Shown: positions 22,608 to 34,009, counted from the stretch's first letter. The stretch: DNA of 64,000 nt from Pseudeuparius sepicola (GCA_963920635.1 OY987299.1:21840901-21904900); one strand, 5' to 3'. The notes: generated by a model not told the origin, from the letters alone. A program made the numbers and translations.

Positions 22608-24340
22608 TAATAAAGTTAGTGACATCACACTAAATTCAATATAGCCGCCGCTCCAAGATGGCGGATTACATTTTCTTTTCAACCTCCTTAATATGGGTAT
22701 CAATGAAAGGGCTTGAAGAGTAGAAAACGATAAAATTAGTGACAATACACTAAATTCAATAAGGCCGCCGCTCCAAGATGGCGGATTACCTATTTTACAC
22801 CCAACATGGGTATCAAATGAAAGGGCTCGATAGGTAGAAAACAATAAGATGAATGACGTCATACTAAATCCAATCGAGGCCAACGATAAAGACAGGCCAC
22901 GGCGCTAACGCATAATCGCGTAGTCACGTGACCAACTTAGTGCTATATAATGAAAGGCATTTTTGGAGATAAGTAGAAAAAACAAATTTCGTAACAATTT
23001 GCCAAGTTTTCTTTCATCTATTTCATTATTGGTTTTGTGCATCCAAGCTTTCTCTAATTGTTTTTTCAAAATTTTCAACCTGCCTCAGCAGTTTTGGGCA
23101 GAGAGTTAAACGGCACTGAACTCAAACATTTTGGCACATTCTCAAAAATTGTTGGGACAGCACCTTCCTTTAGCTTAGGTGATATTCTCTATAGGTATTT
23201 TCCTCCCACAACACATTTTTGTCCACTTTAATTGTTGCACTTTCTTGAAAATGTGTTAGCCACACATACTTAAGGGTTTTTTTAGAAATTAAATCTCAGT
23301 TGGAATTTGACGAATCCATTTTTGGCGGAAATTATCATCCCGAGGCAAAACAAATGTTTGTTATGGCGACACTTTCTTCCTGGCTTTTGTAATATGTATA
23401 ATATAAACAGACCCAATATTTGGTATTTAGGTTATTTTTTACGAAATAAAAATGAAAACTAACCTCAGTAGGTATACTGTAAATATCGACGAGGTCTCAG
23501 TTGTTCGGCAGCGTGAAAGACCGAATAGAAACAGTATCGGGGCGTGGGTCGACAACGAAAATCAACGGTTACAACACTGATTTATTTCGCACAAGGTGAA
23601 TGGTGAATACAATAAATACACAAACCCGAACGTGGTCAACGGGAATGGCTTCCAGCCACCCGGACCGTCTGAACTCGCGGATCTCCCGTAAGCAGTTCAC
23701 CCCTCTGTGTCTCAGGCTTCACTGTCCAATACGGTCCATGTCCATAATTGTCCATTCCGGAATTCCGGGCTCCCTATTCTGTGGTTCGGGGGAGAATTCC
23801 CCTTTACAGCGCTCACGCGTCGGTGCGAGCGGCACCAATACTCCCACCCAGACACCCAGAGGCCATAATAACACATGGGCGGTTCCCCTCCGCCAAGACA
23901 CACGCGCGCTAGACACAAACTTGTTTCTAAAATATAAACTAACAGGTTTAAAAACAATTTAAACATTTAAAACTTCTCAAAACCAAAGCTGCCGCTTTCA
24001 GTTATGTGACAAATGACATGTAACGTCGGCCTAAGATGGTCACGTGATTTTTGTGCGCCAGGGCCTGTCTTTATAGTAGGCCTTGAAATCCAATGTCCTA
24101 AGACTGCTGATTACCTACTTCTTCACCCTCGACATGGGTAGTTAATATGGGTATCATATGAAAGGAATTGACGAGTATATAAAACGATAAGGTGGGTGAC
24201 GTTTACTAAATCCAATGGAGGGGATGCCCTAAGATGGCGGACTGAATTTCTTTACCACCCTCCTGACATGGGAATCAAATAGGTACTAAAAAGCACAAAA
24301 TAAAATAAAAGATAAAAAAGTAAAAGCAAAGTTTAGGTAA
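22608..24340. repeat. Split relic of the 119-bp tandem repeat
   Basis: From 22608 to 22874 and again from 24086 to about 24340 the sequence follows the interior of the hAT-type elements at 6572 and 26995 (CCGCTCCAAGATGGCGGATT units, then a CTTTACCACCCTCCTGACAT tail). The two halves are separated exactly by the 1.2-kb element at 22875-24085 and its 9-bp duplication. No CAGTGGCG end is found here, so only the interior repeat can be claimed. Confidence 0.7.
22875..24085 (-). mobile_element. 1.2-kb TIR element, copy A (9-bp TSD)
   Basis: The ends CGAGGCCAACGATAAAGACA and the complement of CAAGGCCTACTATAAAGACA form imperfect terminal repeats of about 50-60 bp that include CACGTGAC. An exact 9-bp duplication AAATCCAAT flanks it (22866-22874, 24086-24094). 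A 9-bp duplication suits Mutator-like elements. The 1,211-bp interior matches 46840-48063 in reverse orientation. Open frames of 65-120 codons (23600-23966, both strands) lack family resemblance, so it is non-autonomous. The GC-richer middle may be captured DNA. Confidence 0.85.
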
Positions 24341-24639
24341 AAGCTTGTTTCTAAAAAGGTTTTTTTATGTTTTATTTTTAAACCTATAATAAAGAAACAT
24401 AAAACATACTTAATACTACAACAACTACTACTGTATCAGATCTCTAAAAAGATTAAAACTCTGACGATTAATCCAAGACCTGGCAGTTTCTATTTATTTT
24501 TTTCATTTTTTCAAGAATTCACTACATTCAAACTTTCTTAAATCGAACAATAACGAAAAAAAACAGATGCAGACATTATATGTGACACTCTGTGTATGCT
24601 CCGCATCAAACAAATAAGTGCATCCCAAAATTTAAATAT

Positions 24640-24900
24640 GGATGGAAGCTGCGCTTTACCCGCATCAGGGACCAGCCGGTGCGCCTCTAGGGGGGGGGGG
24701 CCCTGCCGAATTACCATGTGCAAATATGAGCGCGGTCTGTGTGGCGTTCCGCCGCGTGTCAACACATTAACATTCAAGGGCGATTTTTGCATTAATGGAA
24801 TCAGAATCATGTTGTACAATGTCAATTTATGCATATTAATGGCGAGGGTTAAAAGGCGGGGATAGGGACGGTCGGGTCGGCACCCCATAGACGTTGAGAT
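24640..24900. other. GC-rich island with octamer-like sites
   Basis: A non-repetitive island containing ATGTGCAAATATG, GCATTAATGG and TTTATGCATATTAATGG, which resemble POU/homeodomain sites, within GC-rich DNA. It directly precedes the ATCGAT satellite. No credible coding frame. Regulatory function is inference. Confidence 0.35.
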
Positions 24901-24960
24901 GCGGATGTTGGACGGTGCTCGACCGTTATGATATCGCTGCGTCCGTGCTAGGCCTGAGAC

Positions 24961-25310
24961 AAAATATCGATAAAATCGAAAGTATCGATACTATCGATTT
25001 TATCGATACTCGATATTCAATTTCGATAAATCGAAATATCGATCTTTTCGATTTTATCGATATTTTCGATTTTATCGATCTTTTCGATTTTATCGATCTT
25101 TTCGATTTTATCGATCTTTTCGATTTTATCGATCTTTTCGATTTTATCGATATTTTCGATATTATCGATCTTTTCGATTTTATCGATATTTTCGATTTTA
25201 TCGATCTTTTCGATTTTATCGATCTTTTCGATTTTATCGATCTTTTCGATTTTATCGATCTTTTCGATTTTATCGATATTTTTTATTTTATCGATCTTTC
25301 CAATTATATC
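24961..25310. repeat. 18-bp ATCGAT satellite, left array
   Basis: An almost perfect 18-bp unit (TTTATCGATCTTTTCGAT) repeats about 16-18 times from 25035, after a looser prelude from 24961. I count about 19 ATCGAT words. Because 18 is a multiple of three and no stop falls in the unit, both strands give long open frames (IDFIDLF-type repeats) that should not be read as proteins. TATCGATA, the Drosophila DRE site, appears in several variant units. Confidence 0.95.
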
Positions 25311-25419
25311 TTTTTCTGAAATTGTTTGCAAAAATAAAGGAAATTGCTGCACCCATTGCGTCCAAACCGCGCCTGCAGCAAGCCGATCGGCCTTTTTTTG
25401 TCTAGCTTCTTAAGTAAAA

Positions 25420-25670
25420 TTGATTATATCGATTTTATCAATAAGATCAATTTTATCGATAAGATCGATTTTATCGATAAGATCGATTTTATCAATATGA
25501 TCGATAAGATCGATTTTATCGATAAAATCGATTATATCGATAATATCGATTTTATCGATAAAATCGATTATATCGATAAGATCGATTTTATCGATAAGAT
25601 CCATTTTATCGATAAGATCGATTTTATCGATAAGATCGATTTTATCGATTTATCGATATTTTTTCAGTAT
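25420..25670. repeat. 18-bp ATCGAT satellite, right array
   Basis: A second array, separated by about 110 bp of non-repeat DNA, uses the related 18-bp unit ATAAGATCGATTTTATCG. I count about 23 ATCGAT words, most giving full TATCGATA or GATCGAT. The unit differs from the left array at a few positions, so the arrays expanded separately from a common ATCGAT-rich seed. Open frames across it are artefacts of unit length. Confidence 0.95.
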
Positions 25671-26097
25671 CGATTTCCGATACTGAAATTCGGAGATCGA
25701 ACAGCCCTAGTCCGTGCGCTTATCACAAGAACGGTAGACGCACAGGATTGCTCGATCTCGTAAGCGTAATGTTCGCCAGTCGGCAGATGGGTGTGACGTC
25801 AGCGCTAGACTAACGGTGTTATTTGTACATCAGCGGTGCGGGTTTTGACGCGGGTTTTGACTGTGTTTTCTTTATTTTATGTAACCTGTTTTTAGTTTTC
25901 AATCTATTATTGAATATTTATACTAAATTAGTACCATCTTGCTTAGTATTAGAAACGTAAAAACTAATATATTTTGTCAAATTATCTCTCTAATATCGAA
26001 TGTTTTGTGCCATTATAGGTACTTATATTTTATCATTTTATCATTTTAAATACACTTTACCCTATACTTTATTTTTATTATTTATTTAGAATACATT

Positions 26098-26352
26098 ATG
26101 ACAGGAACGAGGTGTGCTGTTTATGGTTGTAATACAACTTACGCTTTAAAAAAAGCAGGCGAAAATATTATGTTCCATACCTTCCCCAAGTCAAAAGATA
26201 TGGTTTCACAAACGATTAGGAGAGCATGGGTGGCAAGATGTAAAAGAATGGACAGTTTCAACCCTAACAACAGTCATATTTGTTCTCGTCATTTTACGGA
26301 AAATGACTATGAAAGAGATTTACAGAGTGAACTGCTAGGTAAAAGAGTTTAA
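26098..26352 (+). CDS. THAP domain of a transposase (truncated frame)
   Basis: The 84-residue frame is a nearly complete THAP zinc finger: Cys6-x4-Cys11, the HTFPK turn (27-31), Trp44, and Cys62-x2-His65 in ICSRHF. THAP domains bind DNA; here it would recognise the element's own ends. The ATG at 26098 begins MTGTRCAVYGC, the usual domain start. The frame stops at 26350-26352. GCTAG followed by GTAAAA near 26335 could be a splice donor, so the true exon may end there. It sits inside the TIR element, about 370 bp from the left end. Not a host gene by context. Confidence 0.85.
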   Translation: MTGTRCAVYGCNTTYALKKAGENIMFHTFPKSKDMVSQTIRRAWVARCKRMDSFNPNNSHICSRHFTENDYERDLQSELLGKRV

Positions 26353-26374
26353 CCTTTCCATCTTCATCCAAAGC

Positions 26375-26735
26375 TTCTTTAACTACAGATTAAATCTGGC
26401 AAGAAGAGTAGTTGAAAATGCATTTGGCATTTTAGCTAAACGATTTAGAGTTTTTTGACTAAAATTAATTTGAATGTGGAAAAACTGCAAACCATAACAT
26501 TGGCATGTTGCATGTTGCTTCGCTAAGCTATATAGGTCTGTGACATTACCTACATAATTTTTGAGACCCGAATGTCCTACTTCCATCCTAGAAGAGCTTG
26601 ATAAAGACTATATATTTCAATTTGGACTTTCTTACCAAACATGCTCACCAAGACATGCTTGCGTTGCTGCCCAAGAGGAGTTTTGTGATTATTTCGTGAA
26701 TGAGGGAGCTGTGCCTTGGCAGCGGAATACATAAA
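26375..26735 (+). pseudogene. C-terminal remnant of a DDE (Harbinger-like) transposase
   Basis: In frame from 26375, FNYRLNLARRVVENAFGILA then KRFRVF precedes a stop at 26456. This is the final conserved block of PIF/Harbinger-like DDE transposases. Further remnants follow in shifted frames: NVEKLQTITLACCML (about 26472-26516) and EEFCDYFVNEGAVPW (about 26679-26722), matching the usual end of these proteins. An AATAAA signal lies near 26733. The segment that should hold the catalytic acids between the THAP domain and this block is missing. Confidence 0.8.
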
Positions 26736-27357
26736 TAAAACATATTGTAACATTTCACACACTTTTTATCTAAGTATATTATCTTTAAAACTATGTACTC
26801 TCCTCTTTCTCGTCTAATGCCTCAAACAAAACTAGTATCAAAATATAACCTTCCTTGTGTTCAAATTTTCAATGTTAGTACTCCTGAAGTTCACGCAAAA
26901 CTTGACGGAAATTCATGAATGAAGAAATTGCTTGATCGAGCAATCCTGTGCGTCTACCGTTCTTGCGCTTATCATAGAAGAAATCATCTGGTTGCAGTGG
27001 CGTCGCGTCGGGGGGGCCAGGGGGGGCACGGGCCCCCCAGATTTTTTTAGGTGGGAATTTTATAATACTACCTAAGGTAAAATGGAAATAATTCACAGCA
27101 ATCACTTAATTAATTACATGAGCGGTGATGGTGCCTAGTTTTGGCCTGATGGGCTGCGGTAGGCACCGCATGGCCGCGCGCGCATAGATTTGTCTTCACC
27201 TGACTCGCCTCTCACTTGATAGAATGTTTTGCCCAAAAAAGCAGTAGAAGAATGATGTTTTATTGAATAAATATGGTGTGCCTGTCCTGTAAAAAATGTG
27301 ATATTTTTACAAGCTTTTATTTAACTTGTCCTGTTAGTAGGTAGGTATGTATGTATA

Positions 27358-27452
27358 CATATCACGAACGATGATCCCCGCGTCACAATGGTCGATAAAG
27401 TAATTTCCATTGTCGACCATTGTGAAGCAGAAATCATCGTTTGTGATATCCA
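27358..27452. repeat. Hairpin insertion inside the hAT-type element
   Basis: ATCACGAACGATGAT and CACAATGGTCGA on the left pair with TCGACCATTGTG and AATCATCGTTTGTGAT on the right. The sister element at 6572 lacks this segment between CTGTTAGT and GTGTGGGTCGAA, so it was gained here. Confidence 0.65.
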
Positions 27453-28059
27453 CTATAATATGTGTGGGTCGAATCTTGCGCAAGCTGAATTAGAACCATT
27501 TCTTGACATCCGATTGAGCTGAAATTTTGCATACACCTTTAGTTCTGGTGACAATACAATATACAATACGCAATATTGTAATACTTTCAAAATGGCCGTT
27601 GCCACTACATGGTGGATGATGTGTTTTTTGCCAACCCCCTTAATATGGGTATCAAATGAAAGGGCTTGAAGAGTAAAAAATGATAAAGTTAGTGACATCA
27701 CACTAAATTCAATATGGCCGCCGCTCCATAATGGCCGATTACATTTTCTCTTCAACCCCCTTAATATGGATATCAAATGAAAGGGCTTGAAGAGTAGAAA
27801 ACGATAAAGTTAGTGACATCACACTAAATTCATTATGGCGGCCGCCCGAAGATGGCGGATTACCTATTTCTGTACCACCTACTTGACATGGGTATGAAAT
27901 GAAAGGGTTTGACGAATACAAAAAAATAAGGTAAGTGACGTCATCCTAAATCCAATATAGCGGATGTCCCAAGATGGTGGACTAAATTTCTTTACCACCC
28001 TCCTGATATGGGAATCAAAATAAGTACTAAAAAGAACAAAATAAAATAAAAGGTAAAAA

Positions 28060-28450
28060 AACTTTTTAAAAACAAGCTTTTTATTTAAACCATGTGCTAA
28101 AATGTGCTAAATTAATATAAAATAAGTCTAGGTTTTTGTTAAGATAATTCAATGCCAAATTGCGACAAGTTTTTGTAAGTCAAAAAGCATGTCGCGCGAG
28201 ATTTTCATAAAAGTAGGTACCAATTAATTTTATTTGACAGTGATTGGTTGATAAGCAAGTACCTATTTGCCAAAGTATGTATTTTCTTTACAATTCGCAC
28301 GAAAAGCATTTAGATTTATAAAAACTTGTCGCAATTTGGCATTGAATTATCTTAACGAAAACCTAGACTTATTTTATTCGTTTTACTTAGTACCTACATG
28401 GCTTAAATAAAAGCTTGTTTTTAAAAAGTTTATTTTTATTTTATTTTTAG
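28060..28450. repeat. Inverted repeat of about 140-bp arms within the hAT-type element
   Basis: The left arm (ACAAGCTTTTTATTTAAACC through GCCAAATTGCGACAAGTTTT) pairs with the right arm (AAAACTTGTCGCAATTTGGC through AATAAAAGCTTGT). The left arm alone is present in the element at 6572-7932 (about 7440-7560). Confidence 0.75.
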
Positions 28451-28765
28451 ATGTTAATTATTTTTTTCTTTGTATTAATGGTAGGACAGTACATACAAGT
28501 TGTTTTATTTTGGAAGTGTTTTTTGACAGTGACAGTACAAGTTTTTTATTTCGGAAGTATTTTTTTTTGTTTTTGTTTCATGTATTATTTGTCTCGTTGG
28601 TTTATTAAAAATATGAAAAAGAAGAATAATTGCTTTCTTTTTCCATTTTTGTTTCAGGTAAACTAAAATTACGATAAAAATTTTGAAATGTTGCTCATTG
28701 TCTTGAGAGAAAAATTTAAGGTGCCCCCCCTGCTTTTGAAGTCACGCGACGCCACTGTCTGGTTG

Positions 28766-31450
28766 TGTTATCTAGACGATATTTGTGCGCATAAGGTGAT
28801 GACATTTGGAAAAGTATAAAAAAATATGTATCAAAAATCGCTCGCCTCTCATATCCCTTACGCCCCACCTACCCCTTATAACAAACCGAAGTCTGCTATA
28901 GCTGAGTCTGTCCAATAAAATCCTGTTACCTTATTACAATATAATTTATTGATCACAATTTTAAAGAGATTACAATTTTGAGAATAATGTTAAATTAGAG
29001 CAACCATTTAAATACAATAAACTAGAAAATATAGTTAAATTTTTAGTTAGAAATTGAAAGTTAAATTTTAGTTAAAAATTGGTTTTAGAACAAATAAAAA
29101 GATCAATTTGGCTTTACAAATAAACTGACTGTTCAGCTTGGATTATGATTCACTCTGAATGTTAAGTTCGAACTGCGCCTTCAGTGGCTTACGCTCAAAA
29201 CGAGGCTTGTGGTAGTGCGGGGCGAGGCTAGGACTTCCTCCGGTCCTTGTCTGCTCGTGTAGGCGCTGCAGATGTTGTGGCTAGCAAATCTTCTCAGGGG
29301 TTTTTCGCCGAAGTAGAGCCGACCAGGAGTAAGTACCTATGCCAACGCAACTCTTCTCGATGCCTACGCAACTTTCGTTACGTTGTTCGTCGTCAGAGGG
29401 CTGTGGTCGTAGCGCCCTCAGAGATGGTGTGCAAGCATGAACAAATCAGAGAGAAAATAGCATTAGACAAGGTCTAAGCCTTTTACAAAAATTAATAAAC
29501 CACTAGGTTACGAGTAATATTTTAAATGGAATTTTGATATCAAAGTTATTTAATATTGACAAATAACGACAAAAATTAAATGTTTAGAACTATACTAAAC
29601 TAAGGGGAACTATGCATAGTTTTTTAAATTTTAAGATATGATAAATCAACTGACCGGAATAGCAAAGTGCTTAATTAAAAGAAAAAATTTTGAGAATTCT
29701 CCAGCCCGAATTTCGAAATTTAAGATACTTTAAATCAAACTTAACACGAATAATTTATTTGAGACTTGAACGGGAAGTACGGAATTTAAGAAAATTTATG
29801 AAACTAAAGTTAATATGAATTTACTAGGAAACTGAAAATATCGGTGTCAGATTTATTTGAGCGGCCCGGTACCACAGAATTGAGACCTAACCCGAAAAAT
29901 AGGAAAGTAACGTGTGACTAATGTGACCAAAACTTGAAAATATTCAATAAGATAACAGCCGCAAGATGCTGGGTATTCAAAAAAGGACAATGCTATGTTT
30001 TTGAGTTAAAGATGGCCGGGGCCTTGGACGAAATGAGTCCTTCAAAAAATAGCACGTCAAAAAAAAACGCTACAGGTGAGTAGTAAAGTCGCTTTCTAAA
30101 GCAAAAATCAAAGAGATTACTCACCTGTAGGGTTTTCCAGAAGAAACAGCCACCACCTGTTCGCTGTGTCCCGCGTCCCGCGTTTCGTCAGCTACGCAGC
30201 CAAAAAGGAAGGGCCTCGTCGTGCAAGCGTCGTTGCCTCACGATGCCGTGAACATAGAAGAAAAATCAAAAAATATTAGTCACACGAAGTCAATCCCCGA
30301 TATTAAAATACAAAACCACTCAAATAAATCACCGATGGCAAAAATTGAACTAGATAAAAGCCGAAAATGTCGAAAATTTGGCGGGAAATGGGCAGATGCC
30401 TCTGCGAACTTGACACAAGCGAAGGCGGGAGCAAACTCTCGTAAGGACGGACCCTCCCGGCCGGTGGCTGGCAAGACCCACGTCACCCGTCCACTCTCGA
30501 CCAATCGGGTTTTAGTACGAAACGTATTTAATCAACTAAATAGTGTTTATGTTCGAATTATGCATCAACAGAACCGAAAAATCGAGTAATTCATAATACA
30601 GATCATTAACCACATACCTGCTAATAGGTAAACACACACTTGAATTTTCGCATTTTGAATATGCCAGGGTTCGAGGCTAGGCAGAAGTACACCGCCATTG
30701 ACGTATACGGCGCGCGAAAATTTGAATTATTTGAAATTTGAAAGTTTTAAAATTTGAAAAAGTCGTAATAAAATCGAATACAATGTTATAAATGAATTGA
30801 AACTGTACGAAAAATAAATTAGTTATTAAGTATGAGATATATGTTTGAAAATAATGACTTTATGTTAATAACAAAATATAAAAACGAGTAACGGATTTTG
30901 AAATAAAAAAATCCGTAACACCCTACTTCAAAATATTAAATTAAAAACTGCCACTGGTGACAAATCGTTGAAAAGTAGGTATCTACTTGTAATAATCTCC
31001 ATAACATTTTAAGCAAGCAAGCATTTTCTGATGAAACGGGTTAGATCGATTTATGTGATATATATTTTGCTTTTTTTCTATAAGATATAAGCCCCGTTGA
31101 AATGTGAATCAGTAACAAATTTGTTTTACTATACTCTATTCAAACTAAACGCAAGTGAAACATAAACACAAGTTGTTGCTTGGCTAGAGTGTGGTACGCA
31201 CGAGATCGGCTTGCTATTGGCTAGTCGGCAATAAAGTCTGTCCCGGCGGGCGAGTGCAGCGAGTCGGTATTTCTTACAGAGGTGTATTGAGTTCCACTTT
31301 ACCTTTATTTTTTCCGATATAATTATTTCGCTGTTTATTAATCGTTGGAGCTACGATTTTTGTTAATAGTAGAATTTTGCAGGTAAGTGAATGACTAGGT
31401 GTGCCATAAAAGTTTGTTTTTAAAGTTATTAATACTGGGGCATATTATTT
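28766..31450. other. Gene-free stretch, one unassigned open frame
   Basis: The first part is AT-rich with a GC-richer zone near 29170-29420 that recalls the LTR-like insertion at 14.7 kb in composition, not in clear sequence. A 122-codon plus-strand frame at 30221-30589 is Lys/Ser/Asn-rich and matches no family I know; it may be chance. A short hairpin lies at 30070-30130. Confidence 0.35.
30070..30130. repeat. Short hairpin with 13-bp arms
   Basis: CTACAGGTGAGTA (30070-30082) and TACTCACCTGTAG (30118-30130) are perfect inverted repeats around a 35-bp loop. Each arm contains an E-box-like CAGGTG/CACCTG, so both a stem-loop and a paired-site reading are possible. Confidence 0.6.
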
Positions 31451-32316
31451 TAATATTTTATATTATAAAATTCATAGAGATCGTCCTTAATGCGGCCCTG
31501 CCTCGTATTAGCCCTCTGAATTGTTCACGTTCTTCCATCGTGTAAATGTTTACGCGCCATTTGCATTTAGTTCGAATAGAGTGTAATTTTAAAGCAAGTA
31601 TTGGAACGTCATACTTTACGTAAACGGGATGCAGAAGGTTCGTCCAAAACATATCGCACGCGGAGCTTTCATCCCCACGCATTTAACCCCCAGGAATTTT
31701 CACACCAGGGACTCTAGGCCAGTCAATATCGACACAGAAAAAGGCAAACATTCCAAACGCGCATCTACGATTTTTTATATGTTGTTGGGACCCCTGAGAT
31801 TAGTTTATACCCAAGTTTGCGACTCTGAAGATCTTATGCTACTCCCGTGGCGCTCGAAAAACTTCGAAATTCTGGCACTTGTTTCAGATTTAAAAAAAAA
31901 CTACCTTAAAGAAGCATTTTTCGGGTATCTTCATTCTATACTTTTGTAAAGCAGACTAAATTTGGTACAATTTGAGTTCCTAGGTTTGAGCCCTTAGGTC
32001 CACCATACATCCAGGCAATTTTTTACAAAAAGTAAAAATAAAAATTATCGGTAGTGTCATTTGCTAAGACACGTAGATACCTGCTAAATTAGTGGTCATA
32101 GAGAAAAGTCATAAGAAAAAAATTGTAGAGAATTGAATCAAATTCAATAATTTGGTTCCAAACTGGTGACTCTATAGGCGTAATAATTTCCTCAAAAACA
32201 AAAATAGAGTAAAAATCGAAATTTTGGAAAAGGATGAAAACATCGTACTTACTGAATAATGTCGGTATGAATTTCTTTAAGAATTTTTATGTACAATTTA
32301 GATGTAATGTATTTAT
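31451..32316. other. Gene-free spacer
   Basis: No protein family recognised in the 74-106 codon frames here and no full repeat seen. Confidence 0.4.
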
Positions 32317-32317
32317 A

Positions 32318-33416
32318 CAGGGTGAGTCAGAATGTATAGTAAATACTTTAAAGGGGTGTTCGGCAGGTGGTTTTAAGGGGGCCTTTCATATAAAATTTTT
32401 CAATTTGGGCTTTTCTTGTCAAGTTATTCGGGTCTACAGGGTGACCCAATAGTACTACTTAAAAATTGGAATTTGGTATGTGTTATCTACTTGCTGGAAG
32501 ACGCCTTGGGGTAGTTTATTCATTTACACAGTGCCCTAAAAAAGGGTAAAAGCTAACAACCCCTATTAATTTTTTTGCTGAAACTTTTTTGAGGTTATCT
32601 CTTTGGTCTTGCAGGTCCATCATTTCAGTGTATCTTTTCATTTTGCAACAAAAGTGTACTCTTGTTTCATAACGATAAAATCAACCGTTCAAACACATTG
32701 GAAACATAAAATTTTTACCTACCGCTTTCAAACGTTACAGATCGACTGTACATTCAAAATAAGGAAAAAATACCAATTGGACATTGGTCAAAACAGCATT
32801 GGTTTTCTTGAAATAGGGTGTTCAAATTTTGTTAAATTCAATCCTTTCCATTTTGAAAGCTAATAAGTTTTGGTACATTGTTCATGGGAATTTTTTTCTC
32901 AGTTTAAATGGTACAGTCGATGTGTAACGTTAGCGGTAGGTAATAATTTTATGTTTCGAAGGTTGAAGTTAACAGGTGTTTTGGGGCACATTTTGCCAAT
33001 TTCAACGCAAACGGTTCATTTTATCGTTATGAAACAAGAGTACACTTTTGTTGCAAAATGAAAAGATACACTGAAATGATGGACCTGCAAGACCAAAAAG
33101 ATAACTTCAAAAAAGTTTGACCAAAAAAATTAATAGGGGTTGTTAGTTTTTACCCATTTTTTAGGGCACTGTGTAAATGAATAAACTACCCTAAGGGGTC
33201 TTCCAGTAAGTAGGTAGATAACACATACCAAATTTAAAATTTTTAAGTAGCGCCGTTATTGAGATATAAATAAAAAAATACTTTTGGGCCACCTTGTAGA
33301 CCCGAATAACTTGGCAAGGAAAGCCCAAATTGAAAAATTTTATATGAAAGACCCCCCTTAGAACCATCTGTCGAACACCCCTTTAAAGTATTTACTATAC
33401 ATTCTGACTCACCCTG
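32318..33416. mobile_element. 1.1-kb palindromic TA-flanked element
   Basis: Termini CAGGGTGAGTCAGAATGTAT and its complement are flanked by TA (32316-32317, 33417-33418). Almost the whole 1,099 bp is two inverted arms of about 540 bp meeting near 32870. TA duplication and CAGGGTG ends fit Tc1/mariner-type non-autonomous elements. Open frames on both strands are repeat translations. A second near-complete copy is at 58436-59301, with fragments near 61180 and 63420. A read-through transcript would form a very long double-stranded hairpin. Confidence 0.85.
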
Positions 33417-33418
33417 TA

Positions 33419-34009
33419 TAAAAACTTACACTAAACAAAAATAACCATATAACGTGCACCAAATATGACTTAAATATCTCAACTAGTTTGGTAAATATTC
33501 AATAAAATTCGTATATTTTTTACAACTTTAACGCCCTTTAACTTTTTTATAAGGCCTTAAGCAGATATAGTTTATACAATAAAGTGGTGTTATATTTTGG
33601 TTTTCTATCATCTGTAGAAGTTTCCCGAATAAGAACTGAATCACCCTGTATAGTTCAAACTTTGGATTTTGACGTATTTGAACATTTTCATTCAATTTAG
33701 GTTGTTTTGACATTTTTTTATAAGTACGGGATGTTCCGGAAATAGGTATAAAAAATGAAACTGCGTAATCTGTGACAGAGAAAGTGCAGGAAAACTTATT
33801 GTTACCCTTACATCTTAATAGGCTCTAACTTTTTAAGGATCCTTGGATTGAAAAATTTTATATAAGACACCCCTCGCAAAAGCTGAGAAAATAAAATAAG
33901 TGCGGTCCAGTTAACTCCTCAAAAGTTAACAACCTGGTATTTTTTACAATCCATCCAAACGAGTGTAAAAAGAAAGACTCTACCTTATAGACCTATTATA
34001 GCCTGGCAG
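33419..34009. other. Gene-free spacer
   Basis: AT-rich; a CACCCTGTATAG word near 33640 may be an isolated MITE end. Confidence 0.4.

Larger units (their letters stand above)
25726..26965 (+). mobile_element. THAP/DDE transposon relic with 32-bp TIRs and 9-bp TSD
   Basis: Perfect 32-bp terminal repeats begin CAAGAACGGTAGACGCACAG (25726-25757; complement at 26934-26965). They are flanked by the exact direct repeat CGCTTATCA (25717-25725, 26966-26974). Inside lie a THAP reading frame and C-terminal remnants of a PIF/Harbinger-like DDE transposase in the same orientation. The 1,240-bp length and missing catalytic middle mark an internally deleted copy. THAP plus this DDE type is known from eukaryotic elements such as ISL2EU. 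Those groups typically make 2-3 bp duplications, so 9 bp is unexpected. Confidence 0.9.
26995..28757. mobile_element. Non-autonomous hAT-type transposon
   Basis: Ends CAGTGGCGTCGCG and GCGACGCCACTG are flanked by the exact 8-bp repeat TCTGGTTG (26987-26994, 28758-28765). The 1,763-bp interior shares the 119-bp repeat block and the AAGCTTTTATTTAA segments with 6572-7932, and has an additional hairpin. G- and C-runs near both ends (GGGGGGGCCAGG; GTGCCCCCCCTG) act as subterminal inverted DNA. No transposase. It sits only 20 bp to the right of the THAP element's target duplication. Confidence 0.9.

Noticed and set aside
22566..22883. Minus-strand frame with repeated SFSTLQALSF
   Set aside because: Translation of the 119-bp tandem repeat carried by the hAT-type elements; similar shadows occur at 7070-7315 and 27453-27921.
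24894..25763. Long open frames on both strands reading IDFIDLFDF/DKIEKIDKI-type repeats
   Set aside because: They come from an 18-bp satellite without stops in several frames; open on both strands, so not a gene.
32603..33061. Open frames of 63-86 codons
   Set aside because: They lie in the arms of a palindromic MITE and recur inverted at 58.4-59.3 kb.
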